Assembly (NCBI RefSeq): GCF_008831285.2
Contig: NC_045142.1
Location: 8,656,713 to 8,720,712 of the forward strand
Direction of reading: 5' to 3'
Origin: Nymphaea colorata
Lineage: Eukaryota; Streptophyta; Magnoliopsida; Nymphaeales; Nymphaeaceae
DNA length: 64,000 nucleotides
The translations under genes were made by a program, and so were the position numbers. Positions 13,001-22,570 of this stretch are shown here, piece by piece (the stretch's first letter is position 1; the number at the start of each line of letters is the position of its first letter). The notes beneath the pieces were generated by a model. It was not told the DNA's origin. It did no database searches and was given only the letters and a program-made list of their open reading frames with translations.

Positions 13001-13309
13001 TAAACACAAATGCTCAAATCATGGTCGCAACATACATATGATATAGTTTAAAATTACAACTATTTCATAGATGGTACTCAAGTACAATAGGGCTAGAAGA
13101 CCATATATCTACAGACATATGGATGTAACAACATGTTGCATCTTTCGTTGGACATTGTCAGATGAATATATTCAATCTGAATACAAAATTACTCATAGGA
13201 GGTAAACAACATATATATGTTTCTATAAAACAACAATGTTTTGACAAATAGTGGTCAAGTACAATATGACATAGGGGAATGTAAGCATGCTCACAAGCAG
13301 CTATAATAA

Positions 13310-13710
13310 CCTGTTATGTCTTATGCTAGATGGAGTCGTAACGAATTAACATCTACTTTAGTTAAATTATGCTTCAATAAAATATCCTTTATTTTTTATC
13401 CTTCAAATGTGTTCCTACATCGTGCAACAAGCGACATAAATATTATTTTAATATATAAAGTCAATAAATTTCTACCAAAAAGACTTTACATACGATGCAT
13501 TTTTGTTTATAGGAAAATGTCAGAAATCAAAAACACCATTACAAAAGAGAGTGAAAGTAGTTTTATTTGACACGCATGTGCCAAAAAATAAAAGGACGGT
13601 TGGTTGCTTCAAGGGGAGGGAAATGAGCAGGGATGTGAACATATCAACATGTATCACCACCGTAACTGGATTTGTTAAAATAAAAGGAGGCAGGTGGTTG
13701 AGCACTTGAT
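13310..13710. repeat. Third, gene-less copy of the oxidoreductase 3' flank
   Basis: This stretch matches the region 14600-14940 that lies just 3' of oxidoreductase copy 1, and more weakly 17240-17470 beyond copy 2. Shared ordered blocks are 'gttaaa..at..ttcaataaaat', 'tgcaacaagcgacataaat', 'gactttacatac..tgcatttttgtttatagg', 'acattacaa.agagagtgaaag' and 'gggttgcttcaaggggaggga'. No oxidoreductase sequence follows it on its own side. Confidence 0.6.
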
Positions 13711-14229
13711 GAGGACATTTTATCAAAGCAACCAAGTTTAAACATAAGTGCCATAACATGACCAACAAACCAAAATTTGAAAATAAATTTTACAATGTTT
13801 TTTCAACATGAGAAAATGTGTTGAGTGTACAATATATAACCTCACCCATATGCAAATGTACACTCCTAATTTTTTGCATGTGGGAGAAATAGAACACTCA
13901 ATGTTGTCACATCTAGAAATCATATACAAGTGCTTGTTTTGGTTAATGTACTACGGTAAATATATGCAAGTTGCACCAGTGGTCTAATGTTCCTTCGTTT
14001 CTGACCTTAAAAATGTGACATTTTTGCATATGGAGTTGTTAGTTGTATGCATCCGTCCTTATAAAAACAGACAATATGCAGTAGGCCACCTGAATGGTTT
14101 ATGTAATGAACATATGAGATTGTATAAACAAATAACAATGCGTTGTTGCAGTATGCGGCCATTGGTTCTATCACAAAGTCGCATTGCTCAGCTGTCTGGG
14201 TTTCTTCTTCCTGTGCTTTAGAAGAGAAA

Positions 14230-14960
14230 AATAGTGTAGGTCATTTCAATGGAAATAACGTCATAAAAATCATATAAACTAAAAGGGTAATGTGCTGTTA
14301 TAATGGTAATAACGTGTTATAGTTGTATAATCAATGCAATGGCATAACGCTAAAAGATTACAACGTCATCTAAAAAGCTAATATTGAAAAGTGATACATT
14401 TAAAGTTACACTTAGTCTGCACTCCACGCCTTCAATATCTAAACAAGACAAGTCATTGCAATGATAATAGTATAATACAAATAATTTGAGCTAAAATGAT
14501 AGCCTTTCAAACTTGCACATATTTGATGCTAAAATAATGGTGCTCAGAGTACAATAGGGCATAGGATGTAACATTATATTTTTCATTGGCTGCAGTCAAG
14601 TCCAATGGACATTTGCTCAGGTTAAACGATTTTTCAATAGAATTTCCTTCAAGTTCCACTATTCAAATGTCTTTTCTATAATGTGTAACAAGTGACATAA
14701 ATGTCTTGTGCGTTTAGGTCAATAACAAATAGACTTTATGTACCTTGCATTTTGTTTATAGGAAGATACTCTATAGCAGCAAGTTGGTAGGTATAGCAGT
14801 CATACAGGTCGGTTGCTTTCAAAGGAGGGAAGGAAATAGAAACTCAACGCATCAACATTGCCATTACAAGATAGAGCGAAAGGAGTCAAGAAGCAAGCGG
14901 ATTTACTGAAATAAAGGGGGCATGTGCAGTGGACTTACAAGAAATAAATCAAGGGGATAT
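14230..14960. repeat. 3' flank of oxidoreductase copy 1 (segmental repeat unit 1)
   Basis: Matches 16965-17480 in order. Shared blocks include 'gtaggt.att.c.atggaaataacgtc', 'gttataatggtaata.cgtgtta', 'gacaagt.attgcaatgataat', 'tatgtaccttgcatttt.tttata' and 'ggtcggttgctttc'. This shows that the tandem duplication took a unit of about 2.5 kb with flank and gene together, and not the coding sequence alone. Confidence 0.75.
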
Positions 14961-15060
14961 CTGAAATGCCCAATTTCAATGTGCCGACGACCAACCAAAC
15001 TAAGGCATCGAGAGAATGGCCTCTTCTTGTTTGCTGGTGTCCTTACCCAGACATCCGACT

Positions 15061-16281
15061 TCAAGGCCGGCCATGGCCACGGAGAAACCTCAACGGACTA
15101 AAAGGTTTGAGGTCAACGATAGCCGATTGGCCGTCCAAGACGAGCTCCGCCACCGCAGCTCCGGTAGCCGGCCCATTGAGTATACCCCAGCAGCTATGAC
15201 CCGTCGCCACGTACAAACCCTTCACGTTCGGCACCTGTCCGATCACTGGCTGGCCGTCCGTCGTGCACGGCAAGAAGCAGGCCTGCTCCGCCTCCACTGT
15301 AGCCGAACCGACACTCAATCGGCTCGACACCGTTTCGCCGATCCTCTTGAGCATCTCGATCGACTCCCCCTTCGGCTCCACCTGCTCCGCCCCGTCCGGC
15401 ACTGGAGCGTCATCCTCCAACATGCCGCAAATGTAAACCTCGCCGGTGGGCCGTGGGTAGACCTCCAGGTCGAGGCATTTTCCGTTGGTGGTGTAGCTCA
15501 AGGAGAGGGCATGAGGGGTGATCTCCTCGGGCTTCTCGGGCCTCAAGACGATGCTGTGCGCCTTGATTCCGTGCACCCTGAACAGAGAAGATAAGACTCC
15601 AAACTTACCGGACCAGGGTCCCAACGCGAGAACCACCGCATCGGCATCGATGATTGTTGGAGAACCACCTTCCGCCGCTCCCTTCTTGACGAGGACCGAC
15701 AGTACCTGACCGTCTTGGATTTCCACATTTTCCACCGCTCCGATCACCAACTGAACCCCGTGGTCCTCAACGGCCTTAGACAGAAGGGTTCGCGTGAACA
15801 GTTGGGGATGGACCTGCGCTGTGGTCTCCGTTGTCCCTATGGTTTTGGGTACGCCAGAAAAGGGGCCGTCGACCCAAGGGGGGAGGCCAACTCTGCTACT
15901 TCCGCTCTTCAACTTCGATTGTTCCTGTAAGGAAAGAGAGAGGGTGTCCACGGGACGGTATCCATAGTTGATGTGGCCATCGAGCTCCCGAGCGAGGTCT
16001 CTATGGAGCTGGAAGCTGGTGCGCGCGAGTTGCGAGAGAGGTGATCCGTCGCACCAGTCGAGGGCCAGGAATCCACCGGCCTTGCCGGAGGCAGCGCAGG
16101 CAACAGATGATTTCTCGATGACCGTGATCGATGTGGTCGGTCCGCCCTTCTGGGCAAGGAAGTATGCAGCGCAGACGCCCACCACACCGCCGCCGCACAC
16201 CACGACCTTCTTCGGCGGCCTCGTGCCATCGCCAGTGAACGTGGATGGTGTAGCCGCCGGTAGCGGCCGAGCCATCTCCAT
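15061..16281 (-). CDS. FAD-dependent oxidoreductase, TDA3-like (tandem copy 1)
   Basis: An intact, intronless 406-residue frame. The N-terminal dinucleotide-binding fold is clear: a VVVCGGGVVGVCAAYFLAQKG strand-turn-helix (GGGVVG at residues 30-35) ending in ITVIEK, whose acidic residue would bind the ADP ribose of FAD. Next come ACAASGKAGGFLALDWCDG and, near the C-terminus, PVIGQVPNVKGLYVATGHS followed by GILNGPATGAAVAELVLDG, the second FAD-binding segment of the D-amino-acid-oxidase (DAO) superfamily. Length and motif order fit plant proteins annotated as putative oxidoreductase TDA3; the substrate is unknown. The gene is GC-rich in an AT-rich setting. The ATG at 16281 is the first in frame: the upstream frame continues with recognisable homology to copy 2's leader but meets a stop (TGA) with no ATG between. 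Copy 1 therefore probably lacks copy 2's N-terminal extension. Confidence 0.88.
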   Translation of the reverse strand: MEMARPLPAATPSTFTGDGTRPPKKVVVCGGGVVGVCAAYFLAQKGGPTTSITVIEKSSVACAASGKAGGFLALDWCDGSPLSQLARTSFQLHRDLARELDGHINYGYRPVDTLSLSLQEQSKLKSGSSRVGLPPWVDGPFSGVPKTIGTTETTAQVHPQLFTRTLLSKAVEDHGVQLVIGAVENVEIQDGQVLSVLVKKGAAEGGSPTIIDADAVVLALGPWSGKFGVLSSLFRVHGIKAHSIVLRPEKPEEITPHALSLSYTTNGKCLDLEVYPRPTGEVYICGMLEDDAPVPDGAEQVEPKGESIEMLKRIGETVSSRLSVGSATVEAEQACFLPCTTDGQPVIGQVPNVKGLYVATGHSCWGILNGPATGAAVAELVLDGQSAIVDLKPFSPLRFLRGHGRP

Positions 16282-16329
16282 GCTTCCCGATGATGTGGTG
16301 GTGGAGGTGGTAACAAATGGAAGATAGGC

Positions 16330-16964
16330 GCAACGGACGTTCAGGGCCTTCAGGCCACAACGACGAAAAAGTTGCAGGGGATAACATGGAAGGGTTGCTT
16401 CTAGAAAAAAATATCAATAAACGACGGGAGGAGGATAACGGGAGGGTTGCATCTAGCAGAAAACATCGAGCCATTAATCGAGACAACGACAAGTGAGAAT
16501 GCTGCTAGAGAGCACTTAAGTCCATCCATCGCTCTCTTTTATTTAGATGCAATATCATCCTTAAATCGACATAAGATTGTCCTATTTTCGTTGTTTGACC
16601 ATCCCTATTAGTCATTATAATGATCTATAACTCTAGAATGTAGATTTATCCTAAACGAAGGATCACGAGTTTGGAAACTTGAAAAGCGAAACTGAGGTTA
16701 GGAATACAAAATTACACATAGTTCACTATTAACTAGCCAAGCAGTCGATAGCATGTCATTAACATGGTAATAGCATCACATAAAATTTAATACAGCATTT
16801 TATATAATGCTTGAGTCATATAGTTATTAAAGTATAGTAGTAGGTAGCCAATACAATAATATAACAATAATAGAGTAATATTGTTATGTAAAATACTAAA
16901 TATAGCAATACATTTAAAGCCACATGTACTTCTATATTAACTAATGAGGTCACCAATAGTTAAA
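16330..16964. other. 5' region of oxidoreductase copy 1, then AT-rich spacer
   Basis: The first about 160 bases are homologous to the leader of copy 2 (cggacgttcag, gttgcaggggataaca, ggagggttgcatcta), with an extra AGGGCCTTC-type insertion. The rest is AT-rich and holds no gene. The promoter of copy 1 should lie here, but no convincing TATA box can be assigned. Confidence 0.5.
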
Positions 16965-17480
16965 AGTTGTAGGTTATTACGATGGAAATAACGTCCTAGA
17001 AATCATGTGAATTAAAATGACAATGTATTGTTATAATGGTAATAGCGTGTTAGTTATATAGTCAATACGATGGCATAATGCTGCAGAGCCATAATGTGAC
17101 ATAAGAAGCTATCATTGAAGAGTGACACATTTATAGTTTCACTTAGTCCACTATTAAGCAGATATGTCTCTAATATCTAAACATGACAAGTTATTGCAAT
17201 GATAATAATATAAGGGCCGAAGTCTTCCCTCTCCCTTGCATTTTTGTTATATGTACCTTGCATTTTTGTTTATAGAAAGATACTATATAGCATGCTGCAA
17301 TTTGCCAAGTATAGCAGTCTTAACTCTTAAAGGTCGGTTGCTTTGAGAGGAGGGGAGGAAACATGGATTTCACCACATCAACATTGCCCTTTCAGGAGAG
17401 AGGGAAAGGAGAAGTTGCAGTTGATATGCATATGTAGAAATAAAAAAGCAAGCGATTACTGAAATAAACGGCGCATGTCA
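16965..17480. repeat. 3' flank of oxidoreductase copy 2 (segmental repeat unit 2)
   Basis: Aligned block by block with 14230-14960 as described there, with more divergence and several indels than the coding parts show. Confidence 0.72.
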
Positions 17481-17624
17481 TGTGCAGTGTGGATTTACAA
17501 GAAATAAATCAACGGTTTTTCTGAAATGCCCAATTTCCAATGTGCCGCATGAACACCCAAATGAAGGCATTTACAGAATGGCCTGTTCAGTGTTCTTGTT
17601 TGCCGGTGTCCGCACCCATAGACT

Positions 17625-19028
17625 TCAAGGCCGGCCACTGCCACGGAGAAACCTCGACGGACTAAAAGGTTTGAGGTCCACGATAGCCGAGTGGCCGTCC
17701 AAAACGAGCTCCGCCACCGCAGCTCCGGTAGCCGGCCCATTGAGTATGCCCCAGCAGCTATGACCCGTCGCCACGTACAAACCCTTCACGTTCGGCACCT
17801 GCCCGATCACTGGCTGGCCGTCCGGCGTGCACGGCAAGAAGCAGGCTTGCTCCGCCTCCACCGTAGCCGAACCGACGCTCAATCGGCTCGACACCGTTTC
17901 GCCGATCCTCTTGAGCATCTCGATCGACTCCCCCTTCGGCTCCACCTGCTCCGCCCCGTCCGGCACCGGGGCGTCATCCTCCGACATGCCGCAAATGTAA
18001 ACCTCGCCGGTGGACCGGGGGTAGACCTCCGGGTCGAGGCATTTTCCGTGGGTGGTGGTGTAGCTCAAGAAGAGGGCATGAGGGGTGATCTCCTCGGGCT
18101 TCTCCGGCCTCAGGACGATGCTGTGTGCCTTGATTCCGTTTACCTTGAACAGAGAAGATAAGACTCCAAGCTTACCAGACCACGGTCCCAACGCGAGAAC
18201 CACCGCGTCAGCATCGATGATGGTCGGAGAACCACCTTCCGCCGCTCCCTTCTTAACGAGGACCGACAGCACCTGACCGTCTTGGATCTCCACATTTTCC
18301 ACCGCTCCGATCACCAACTGAACCCCGTGGTCCTCAACGGCCTTAGACAGAAGGGTTCGCGTGAACAGTTGGGGATGGACCTGCGCTGTGGTCTCCGTTG
18401 TCCCTATGGTTTTGGGTACGCCAGAAAAGGGGCCGTCGACCCAAGGGGGGAGGCCAACTCTGCTACTTCCGCTCTTCAACTTCGATTGTTCCTGTAAGGA
18501 AAGAGAGAGGGTGTCCACGGGACGGTATCCATAGTTGATGTGGCCATCGAGCTCCCGAGCGAGGTCTCTATGGAGCTGGAAGCTGGTGCGCGCGAGTTGC
18601 GAGAGAGGTGATCCGTCGCACCAGTCGAGGGCCAGGAATCCACCGGCCTTGCCGGAGGCAGCGCAGGCAACAGATGATTTCTCGATGACTGTGATGGATG
18701 TGGTCGCTCCGCCCTTCTGGGCAAGGAAGTAGGCAGTGCAGACGCCCACCACACCGCCGCCGCACACCACCACCTTCTTGGGCGGCCTCGTGCCATCGCC
18801 GGTGAACGTGGATGGTGTAGCCGCCGGTAGGGGCGGAGCCTTCTCCATGCTTCCTGACGACGTGGTGGTAGGGGTGGTAAAGAATGGAAGATGGGCGCAA
18901 CGGACGTTCAGGCCACAACGACGGAAAAGTTGCAGGGGATAACAGGGGAGGGTTGCATCTAGGAGAAAAGAAGGAGCAATGATAAATGAAGATAAAGACG
19001 AGCGGAGGATAATAGGGGATGGTTGCAT
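17625..19028 (-). CDS. FAD-dependent oxidoreductase, TDA3-like (tandem copy 2, extended N-terminus)
   Basis: Intact frame of 467 residues from the ATG at 19028, or 407 from the internal ATG at 18848 that corresponds to the start of copy 1. From that internal methionine the two proteins differ by about 16 substitutions and one residue insertion, and residues about 50-225 are identical. The FAD-binding GGGVVG lies at residues 90-95 of the long form. The 60-residue extension (MQPSPIILRSSLSSFI..., ending TTSSGS) is rich in Ser, Thr, Arg and Leu with few acidic residues, as in a chloroplast or mitochondrial transit peptide; whether it is translated is not shown by sequence. Function as for copy 1: a DAO-superfamily flavoenzyme of unknown substrate. 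No intron is needed to explain the frame. Confidence 0.88.
   Translation of the reverse strand: MQPSPIILRSSLSSFIIAPSFLLDATLPCYPLQLFRRCGLNVRCAHLPFFTTPTTTSSGSMEKAPPLPAATPSTFTGDGTRPPKKVVVCGGGVVGVCTAYFLAQKGGATTSITVIEKSSVACAASGKAGGFLALDWCDGSPLSQLARTSFQLHRDLARELDGHINYGYRPVDTLSLSLQEQSKLKSGSSRVGLPPWVDGPFSGVPKTIGTTETTAQVHPQLFTRTLLSKAVEDHGVQLVIGAVENVEIQDGQVLSVLVKKGAAEGGSPTIIDADAVVLALGPWSGKLGVLSSLFKVNGIKAHSIVLRPEKPEEITPHALFLSYTTTHGKCLDPEVYPRSTGEVYICGMSEDDAPVPDGAEQVEPKGESIEMLKRIGETVSSRLSVGSATVEAEQACFLPCTPDGQPVIGQVPNVKGLYVATGHSCWGILNGPATGAAVAELVLDGHSAIVDLKPFSPSRFLRGSGRP
18289..18689 (-). other. 401-bp tract identical to copy 1 (gene-conversion candidate)
   Basis: Read by eye, bases 18289-18689 and 15722-16122 are identical, bounded by a C/T difference on the left (18288 versus 15721) and a T/C difference on the right (18690 versus 16123). 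Outside the tract, differences appear every few tens of bases, including in the 3' third of the gene. Confidence 0.7.
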
Positions 19029-19159
19029 CCAGAGAAAAACGGGCAGTGGTACTTTGCATATAACGACGAGCGAGGATGACGCCGGCCGGGTGGATGTGCC
19101 CCGGTACCGGCATCACCATACCGAGGCCCGAGAGCTACGAAATAATGCTACTGTTAAAA

Positions 19160-19565
19160 CTTTGTTCAGGGGGTCTTGAACTCTCTCGATAAGTTCAATT
19201 CGAGTTGACTCATTTAATAAACAAGTATAGTTTGAGTGAAAAAATGAACTCGATCATATCAATGAGTCGCGTTCGAGTTACGTGAGCTTGACTATGTTAA
19301 ACTCGGTAGTTCGAAAAAACGGAATATATATAATAAGTAGATTGTTCATGTAGGTTTGCATCTTGGCTAGCAAAGCTAAGGTTTAGTGTTCAAGTTCCCA
19401 TATTATTTTTTTCTTTACAAATAGAATATTTTAATAGAATGCTCGGCTTAATTCAAGCCGATTGTCTTCTAGGGCTTAATCAAGCTGCTCGAGTTAATGA
19501 CCTCTAACTCAAGCCGAGTTTAAGTTTTGACCAAAATACTTAACCCCAGCTCGAGCAACAATAGT
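19160..19565. repeat. Degenerate CTCGAG-rich repeat
   Basis: Begins near 'ttgttcaggg' and ends near 'agctcgagcaacaa'. The interior repeats variants of 'aactcgag', 'caagccgag' and 'gagttaa'. It resembles the dispersed TCGAGC-rich short repeats common in plant genomes. A fragment of similar sequence lies near 5870-6030. No target duplication confirmed. Confidence 0.35.
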
Positions 19566-19639
19566 ATATTGTTATTTTAATATTAAAACAAATTTAATAA
19601 AATATTTTTATGCAGTCATTGTTAATTAGCAAACAATAA

Positions 19640-20710
19640 GTCTCTTAGCTCGACGCCTTTGCCGGCAATCCAAGCCCAGCCCGCATATCTATGAGCAGAC
19701 AGAGAAAGCAATAGAGGTATTTGTATTTGCTAAACGGACAATTGTAGTCCATGGCTGCCTGAAGTATATCCTTGGCAACCTTTCCACCAACGGCCTTCCT
19801 GCTTCTACTTCTACTCTCTTTCACCAAATCCACGCAGAAAGAGACCCACGAATCTAAGGGAAGATCTATGAGCATACAGAGAAAGGAATGAAGATACTTG
19901 TCATTTGCTAAACAGTCAATGGCAGCCCACGGCCGCCTGCAGTGTATCCTCATGAACTTTTTTTTACCAATGGCCTTCCTGCTTCTAAGTCTACTCTCTT
20001 TCACCAAATCCATGTCTGAGAGACAGACCCATGTATCTAAGGGCAGTTCTATGAGTAGACATAGAAAGGAATGAAGATATTTGCCACTAAACATACAATT
20101 TTAGTCCATGGCCGCCTGCAATATGTTCTCGGGAATGATGGCAGTCCATGGTGATGAAGTAACTTATGGTATAGCGATGGCCCTGCTAGGAGTGGTTTTA
20201 CTTCCACCTTCCTGCTTCTACTTCTACTCTTTTTCACCAAATCCATGTAGAGGGAGAGACCCATGTATCTAAGGGCAGATCTATGAGGGGACAAACAAAG
20301 GAATGAAGATATATGTCGTTGGATAAAAAGACAACGGCAGACTAAGAAAATGTAGTATGAGTGTATCACAGGGAGTGGTTCTACTACCACCTTCCCGCAT
20401 CTACTTCAACTCTCTTTCTCCAAATCCATGTCGAGGGAGAAACCTATGTCTCTAATGGCAGATCTATGAGCGGACAGAAAAAGGGATGAAGTTATTTTCC
20501 ATTTGCTAAAAAGACAATGGCAGTCCATGGCTGCCTACAGCGTATCCTCGAGAACAATAGCAGTCCATGGTGAGGGAGTAGCTTCTGCTACTGGTGATGG
20601 CCTCGCTGGGAGTGGTTCCACTGCCACCATCATGCTTCTACTTCTGCTCTCTTTCACCAGAATGAAAGTATTTGTCATTTGCTAAAGACAATGACAGTCC
20701 AAGAAAACGT
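19640..20710 (-). repeat. Tandem repeats of about 180-235 bp, five to six copies, partly open
   Basis: The block 'cttctacttctactctctttcaccaaatcca' and its variants recurs at about 19801, 19981, 20215, 20397 and 20635. Each is followed by 'tctaagggcagatctatgag', 'cagagaaaggaatgaagata' and 'gcagtccatggctgcctgca'. Unit steps are about 180, 234, 182 and 238 bases, so two length classes alternate. On the minus strand the 180-bp units keep an open frame of about 60 residues each (KYLHSFLCLLIDLPLD.., then DLVKESRSRSRKAVGG). No known domain is recognised. The repeat begins about 600 bases upstream of the start of oxidoreductase copy 2. Confidence 0.75.
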
Positions 20711-21206
20711 GGTACCATGTAGCTAAGCTTCCATCCATTTTAACATCTTATTAGGACACTCACACTCCAAACACATAAAGCATGTTCAATAAAGAAATGA
20801 GAAATGATCAGTTCCAAGATCAAACAGGTTATGCGTATTATTTTCAAGATTTCCAAGAAGATACATCTATATAATACTAAACAAAAGATGTGCAAGACGT
20901 TGATTAGACTAACTTCAAAGGTTCATTGTAGAGACTGAAATGAGTAAAAAAATAGTGTCTCAAGCTAGGACCTAACATGTAACTACCATTCCATCAATAT
21001 TATTGAAAAAAATGAAAGCAAGTCAAAATACCAAAACAAATCAAACCAAATAAAAAATTGACATCAACGAAGAAAAACTTTGCCACTGCTCTTTACTGGA
21101 TAGAAGTATAACAGAAACAATATCATATATAGAGTTCAACCTAACTATTCCTGAGACTGAGTCAAGTTTGGAGACTATGAAGAACTTTTGATCCATTTTT
21201 CTTACC
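20711..21206. other. AT-rich spacer, no gene recognised
   Basis: No repeat, domain or RNA gene recognised. Confidence 0.5.
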
Positions 21207-21573
21207 CATAGTCACAAATAACGTCTCGAGTTTTAAACGGTGAGGTTTTTCTTGTGTATAATACGACGAGTTTGAAAAAATGAAAAAAAAAGATAATTTT
21301 TTAAAAATTTTAAAAACTAAAAATAAGAAAAAAAATAATGAGAAACTAATAACACAAACGTTAAAAAGATAAGTAGATTTGCAACAAATAAAAAAAACTG
21401 TTTGGCATTAAAAAAAGTGAAAAAGTGAAAAAATGCAAAAAAACACGAAAAATGTATTTTTTTCATTTTAAACATTTTTTTCAAAAAGATGCATTTTTCA
21501 AAGTTTTAAACAGCCATTTAATTTATCACACTCTAATCATGTTTAAAAAAAAAACGTGTTTTCTACGACTATG
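21207..21573. mobile_element. Complete AT-rich MITE with 8-9 bp target duplication
   Basis: A 367-bp element beginning CATAGTCACAAATAACG and ending TTTTCTACGACTATG, which gives a perfect 7-bp terminal inverted repeat (CATAGTC / GACTATG) with looser similarity beyond. It is flanked by ttcttacc on both sides (21199-21206 and 21574-21581). The next base is c on both sides, so the duplication is 8 bp (hAT-like) or 9 bp (Mutator-like). The interior is a run of A-rich and T-rich sequence with no coding capacity. Relatives are at 50052-50431, 4566-4891 (opposite orientation) and about 5700-5805. Confidence 0.78.
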
Positions 21574-22149
21574 TTCTTACCCAAGCCTTCAACCAAGCTA
21601 ACCAATTCTTTTGATTGGAGAGCAGCCATATATGATCAGTCTTCTTCTCAGAAAGAAATTCATTAAAAACTGCTTTCAAAGGCATAGCACGACCAGCTCT
21701 GGTCAATGGCTGATAGGCGATAGTGCCAACCGCGCTTTCCCGTGGTGCCAAAGGGAAGAAAGCAAATGAAAAAACTCAAATGCTGCCAACCTTGACATTG
21801 ACACAGCCCTCGACCCTAGGAGAAGGGGAAGTGAGGCTTCAGCTCTCATGTTCCTCATCCTCAACCAAGAATTTGTCTAAAATGTACTTGAGCAATTCAA
21901 TGTATGACATGTGGAAGGATAATTGGGGGATGGTGAATCCTTAGTTATCTCCTTAATGCAGAAGATTTTCTGAAGATAGAATGGAAATCTCTTGCATTCA
22001 GTCCATCAAGTTCTTAATAGCAAAAGGTATGTATATCGTCCTTACCTTTTCTTTTTTGAATGATGGCGTTGATGATCTACACTGGGGTGACCATAGATTT
22101 TTGAAGCTCTCGACTAGCTGGATATACAATGAGATGAAAAACAAGAATC

Positions 22150-22376
22150 CCATTGATCCTTACTCTAAGTTTGCCCCATGCTTGTTGGCGTCTTTTCTTT
22201 TCTTTGAAAGGGAAACTGCTTAGTCTAGATAGAATTAAGAGTTTTGGGTTTCAACTTCCCAATCGTTGCTTTCTTTGTGATGAAGAGTCTAAACACATGT
22301 TTTCAAGCTGCATGGTGTCAAGGAAAGTGTGGTACTTCTTTCAAGAGGTGTTCACTCGGTTCTGGCGGCGGAAGTT
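22150..22376 (+). pseudogene. LINE reverse-transcriptase zinc-binding fragment (5' part)
   Basis: Reads GKLLSLDRIKSFGFQLPNRC, FLCDEESKHMFSSC and MVSRKVWYFFQEVF. This is the zinc-binding domain at the C-terminal side of plant L1-type LINE reverse transcriptases (GKLLTxDRLxxRG...CxLCxxxxEExxHLFxxCxxxxxVW). The Cys-x2-Cys pair and the following His/Cys are present. Upstream sequence (21750-22150) may be older LINE material but is not recognisable. The frame is cut at 22376 by the MITE at 22377-22570. Confidence 0.72.
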
Positions 22377-22570
22377 CAAGGGGCCGGAGCTAGAATCATG
22401 AGGGAGGCTGAATTAAAATTTTTAAATTTTGACTACGGCAGAAATACCGTTTTTCAAAATTTTATATAGAATAAGTGATTTTTTATAAAAATTTACATGT
22501 AATTTTTTTAAAAAAGTTTTTGAGGTGGGGCCAAAGCCCATGCGAACCCTACCTTGGCTCCGCCCCTCGG
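22377..22570. mobile_element. hAT-type MITE inserted in the LINE relic
   Basis: The left end CAAGGGGCCGGAGC and the right end GGCTCCGCCCCTCGG form imperfect inverted repeats. Flanks are cggaagtt (22369-22376) and cagaagtt (22571-22578), an 8-bp duplication with one mismatch. The element is a diverged relative of the one at 1388-1580. It interrupts the LINE reading frame, so it is the younger insertion. Confidence 0.65.

Noticed and set aside
15016..15594. 192-codon open frame on the + strand opposite oxidoreductase copy 1 (and its twin at 17691-18161)
   Set aside because: It is the antisense shadow of a GC-rich coding sequence. It has no recognisable domain, and both copies show it only because the genes are duplicates.
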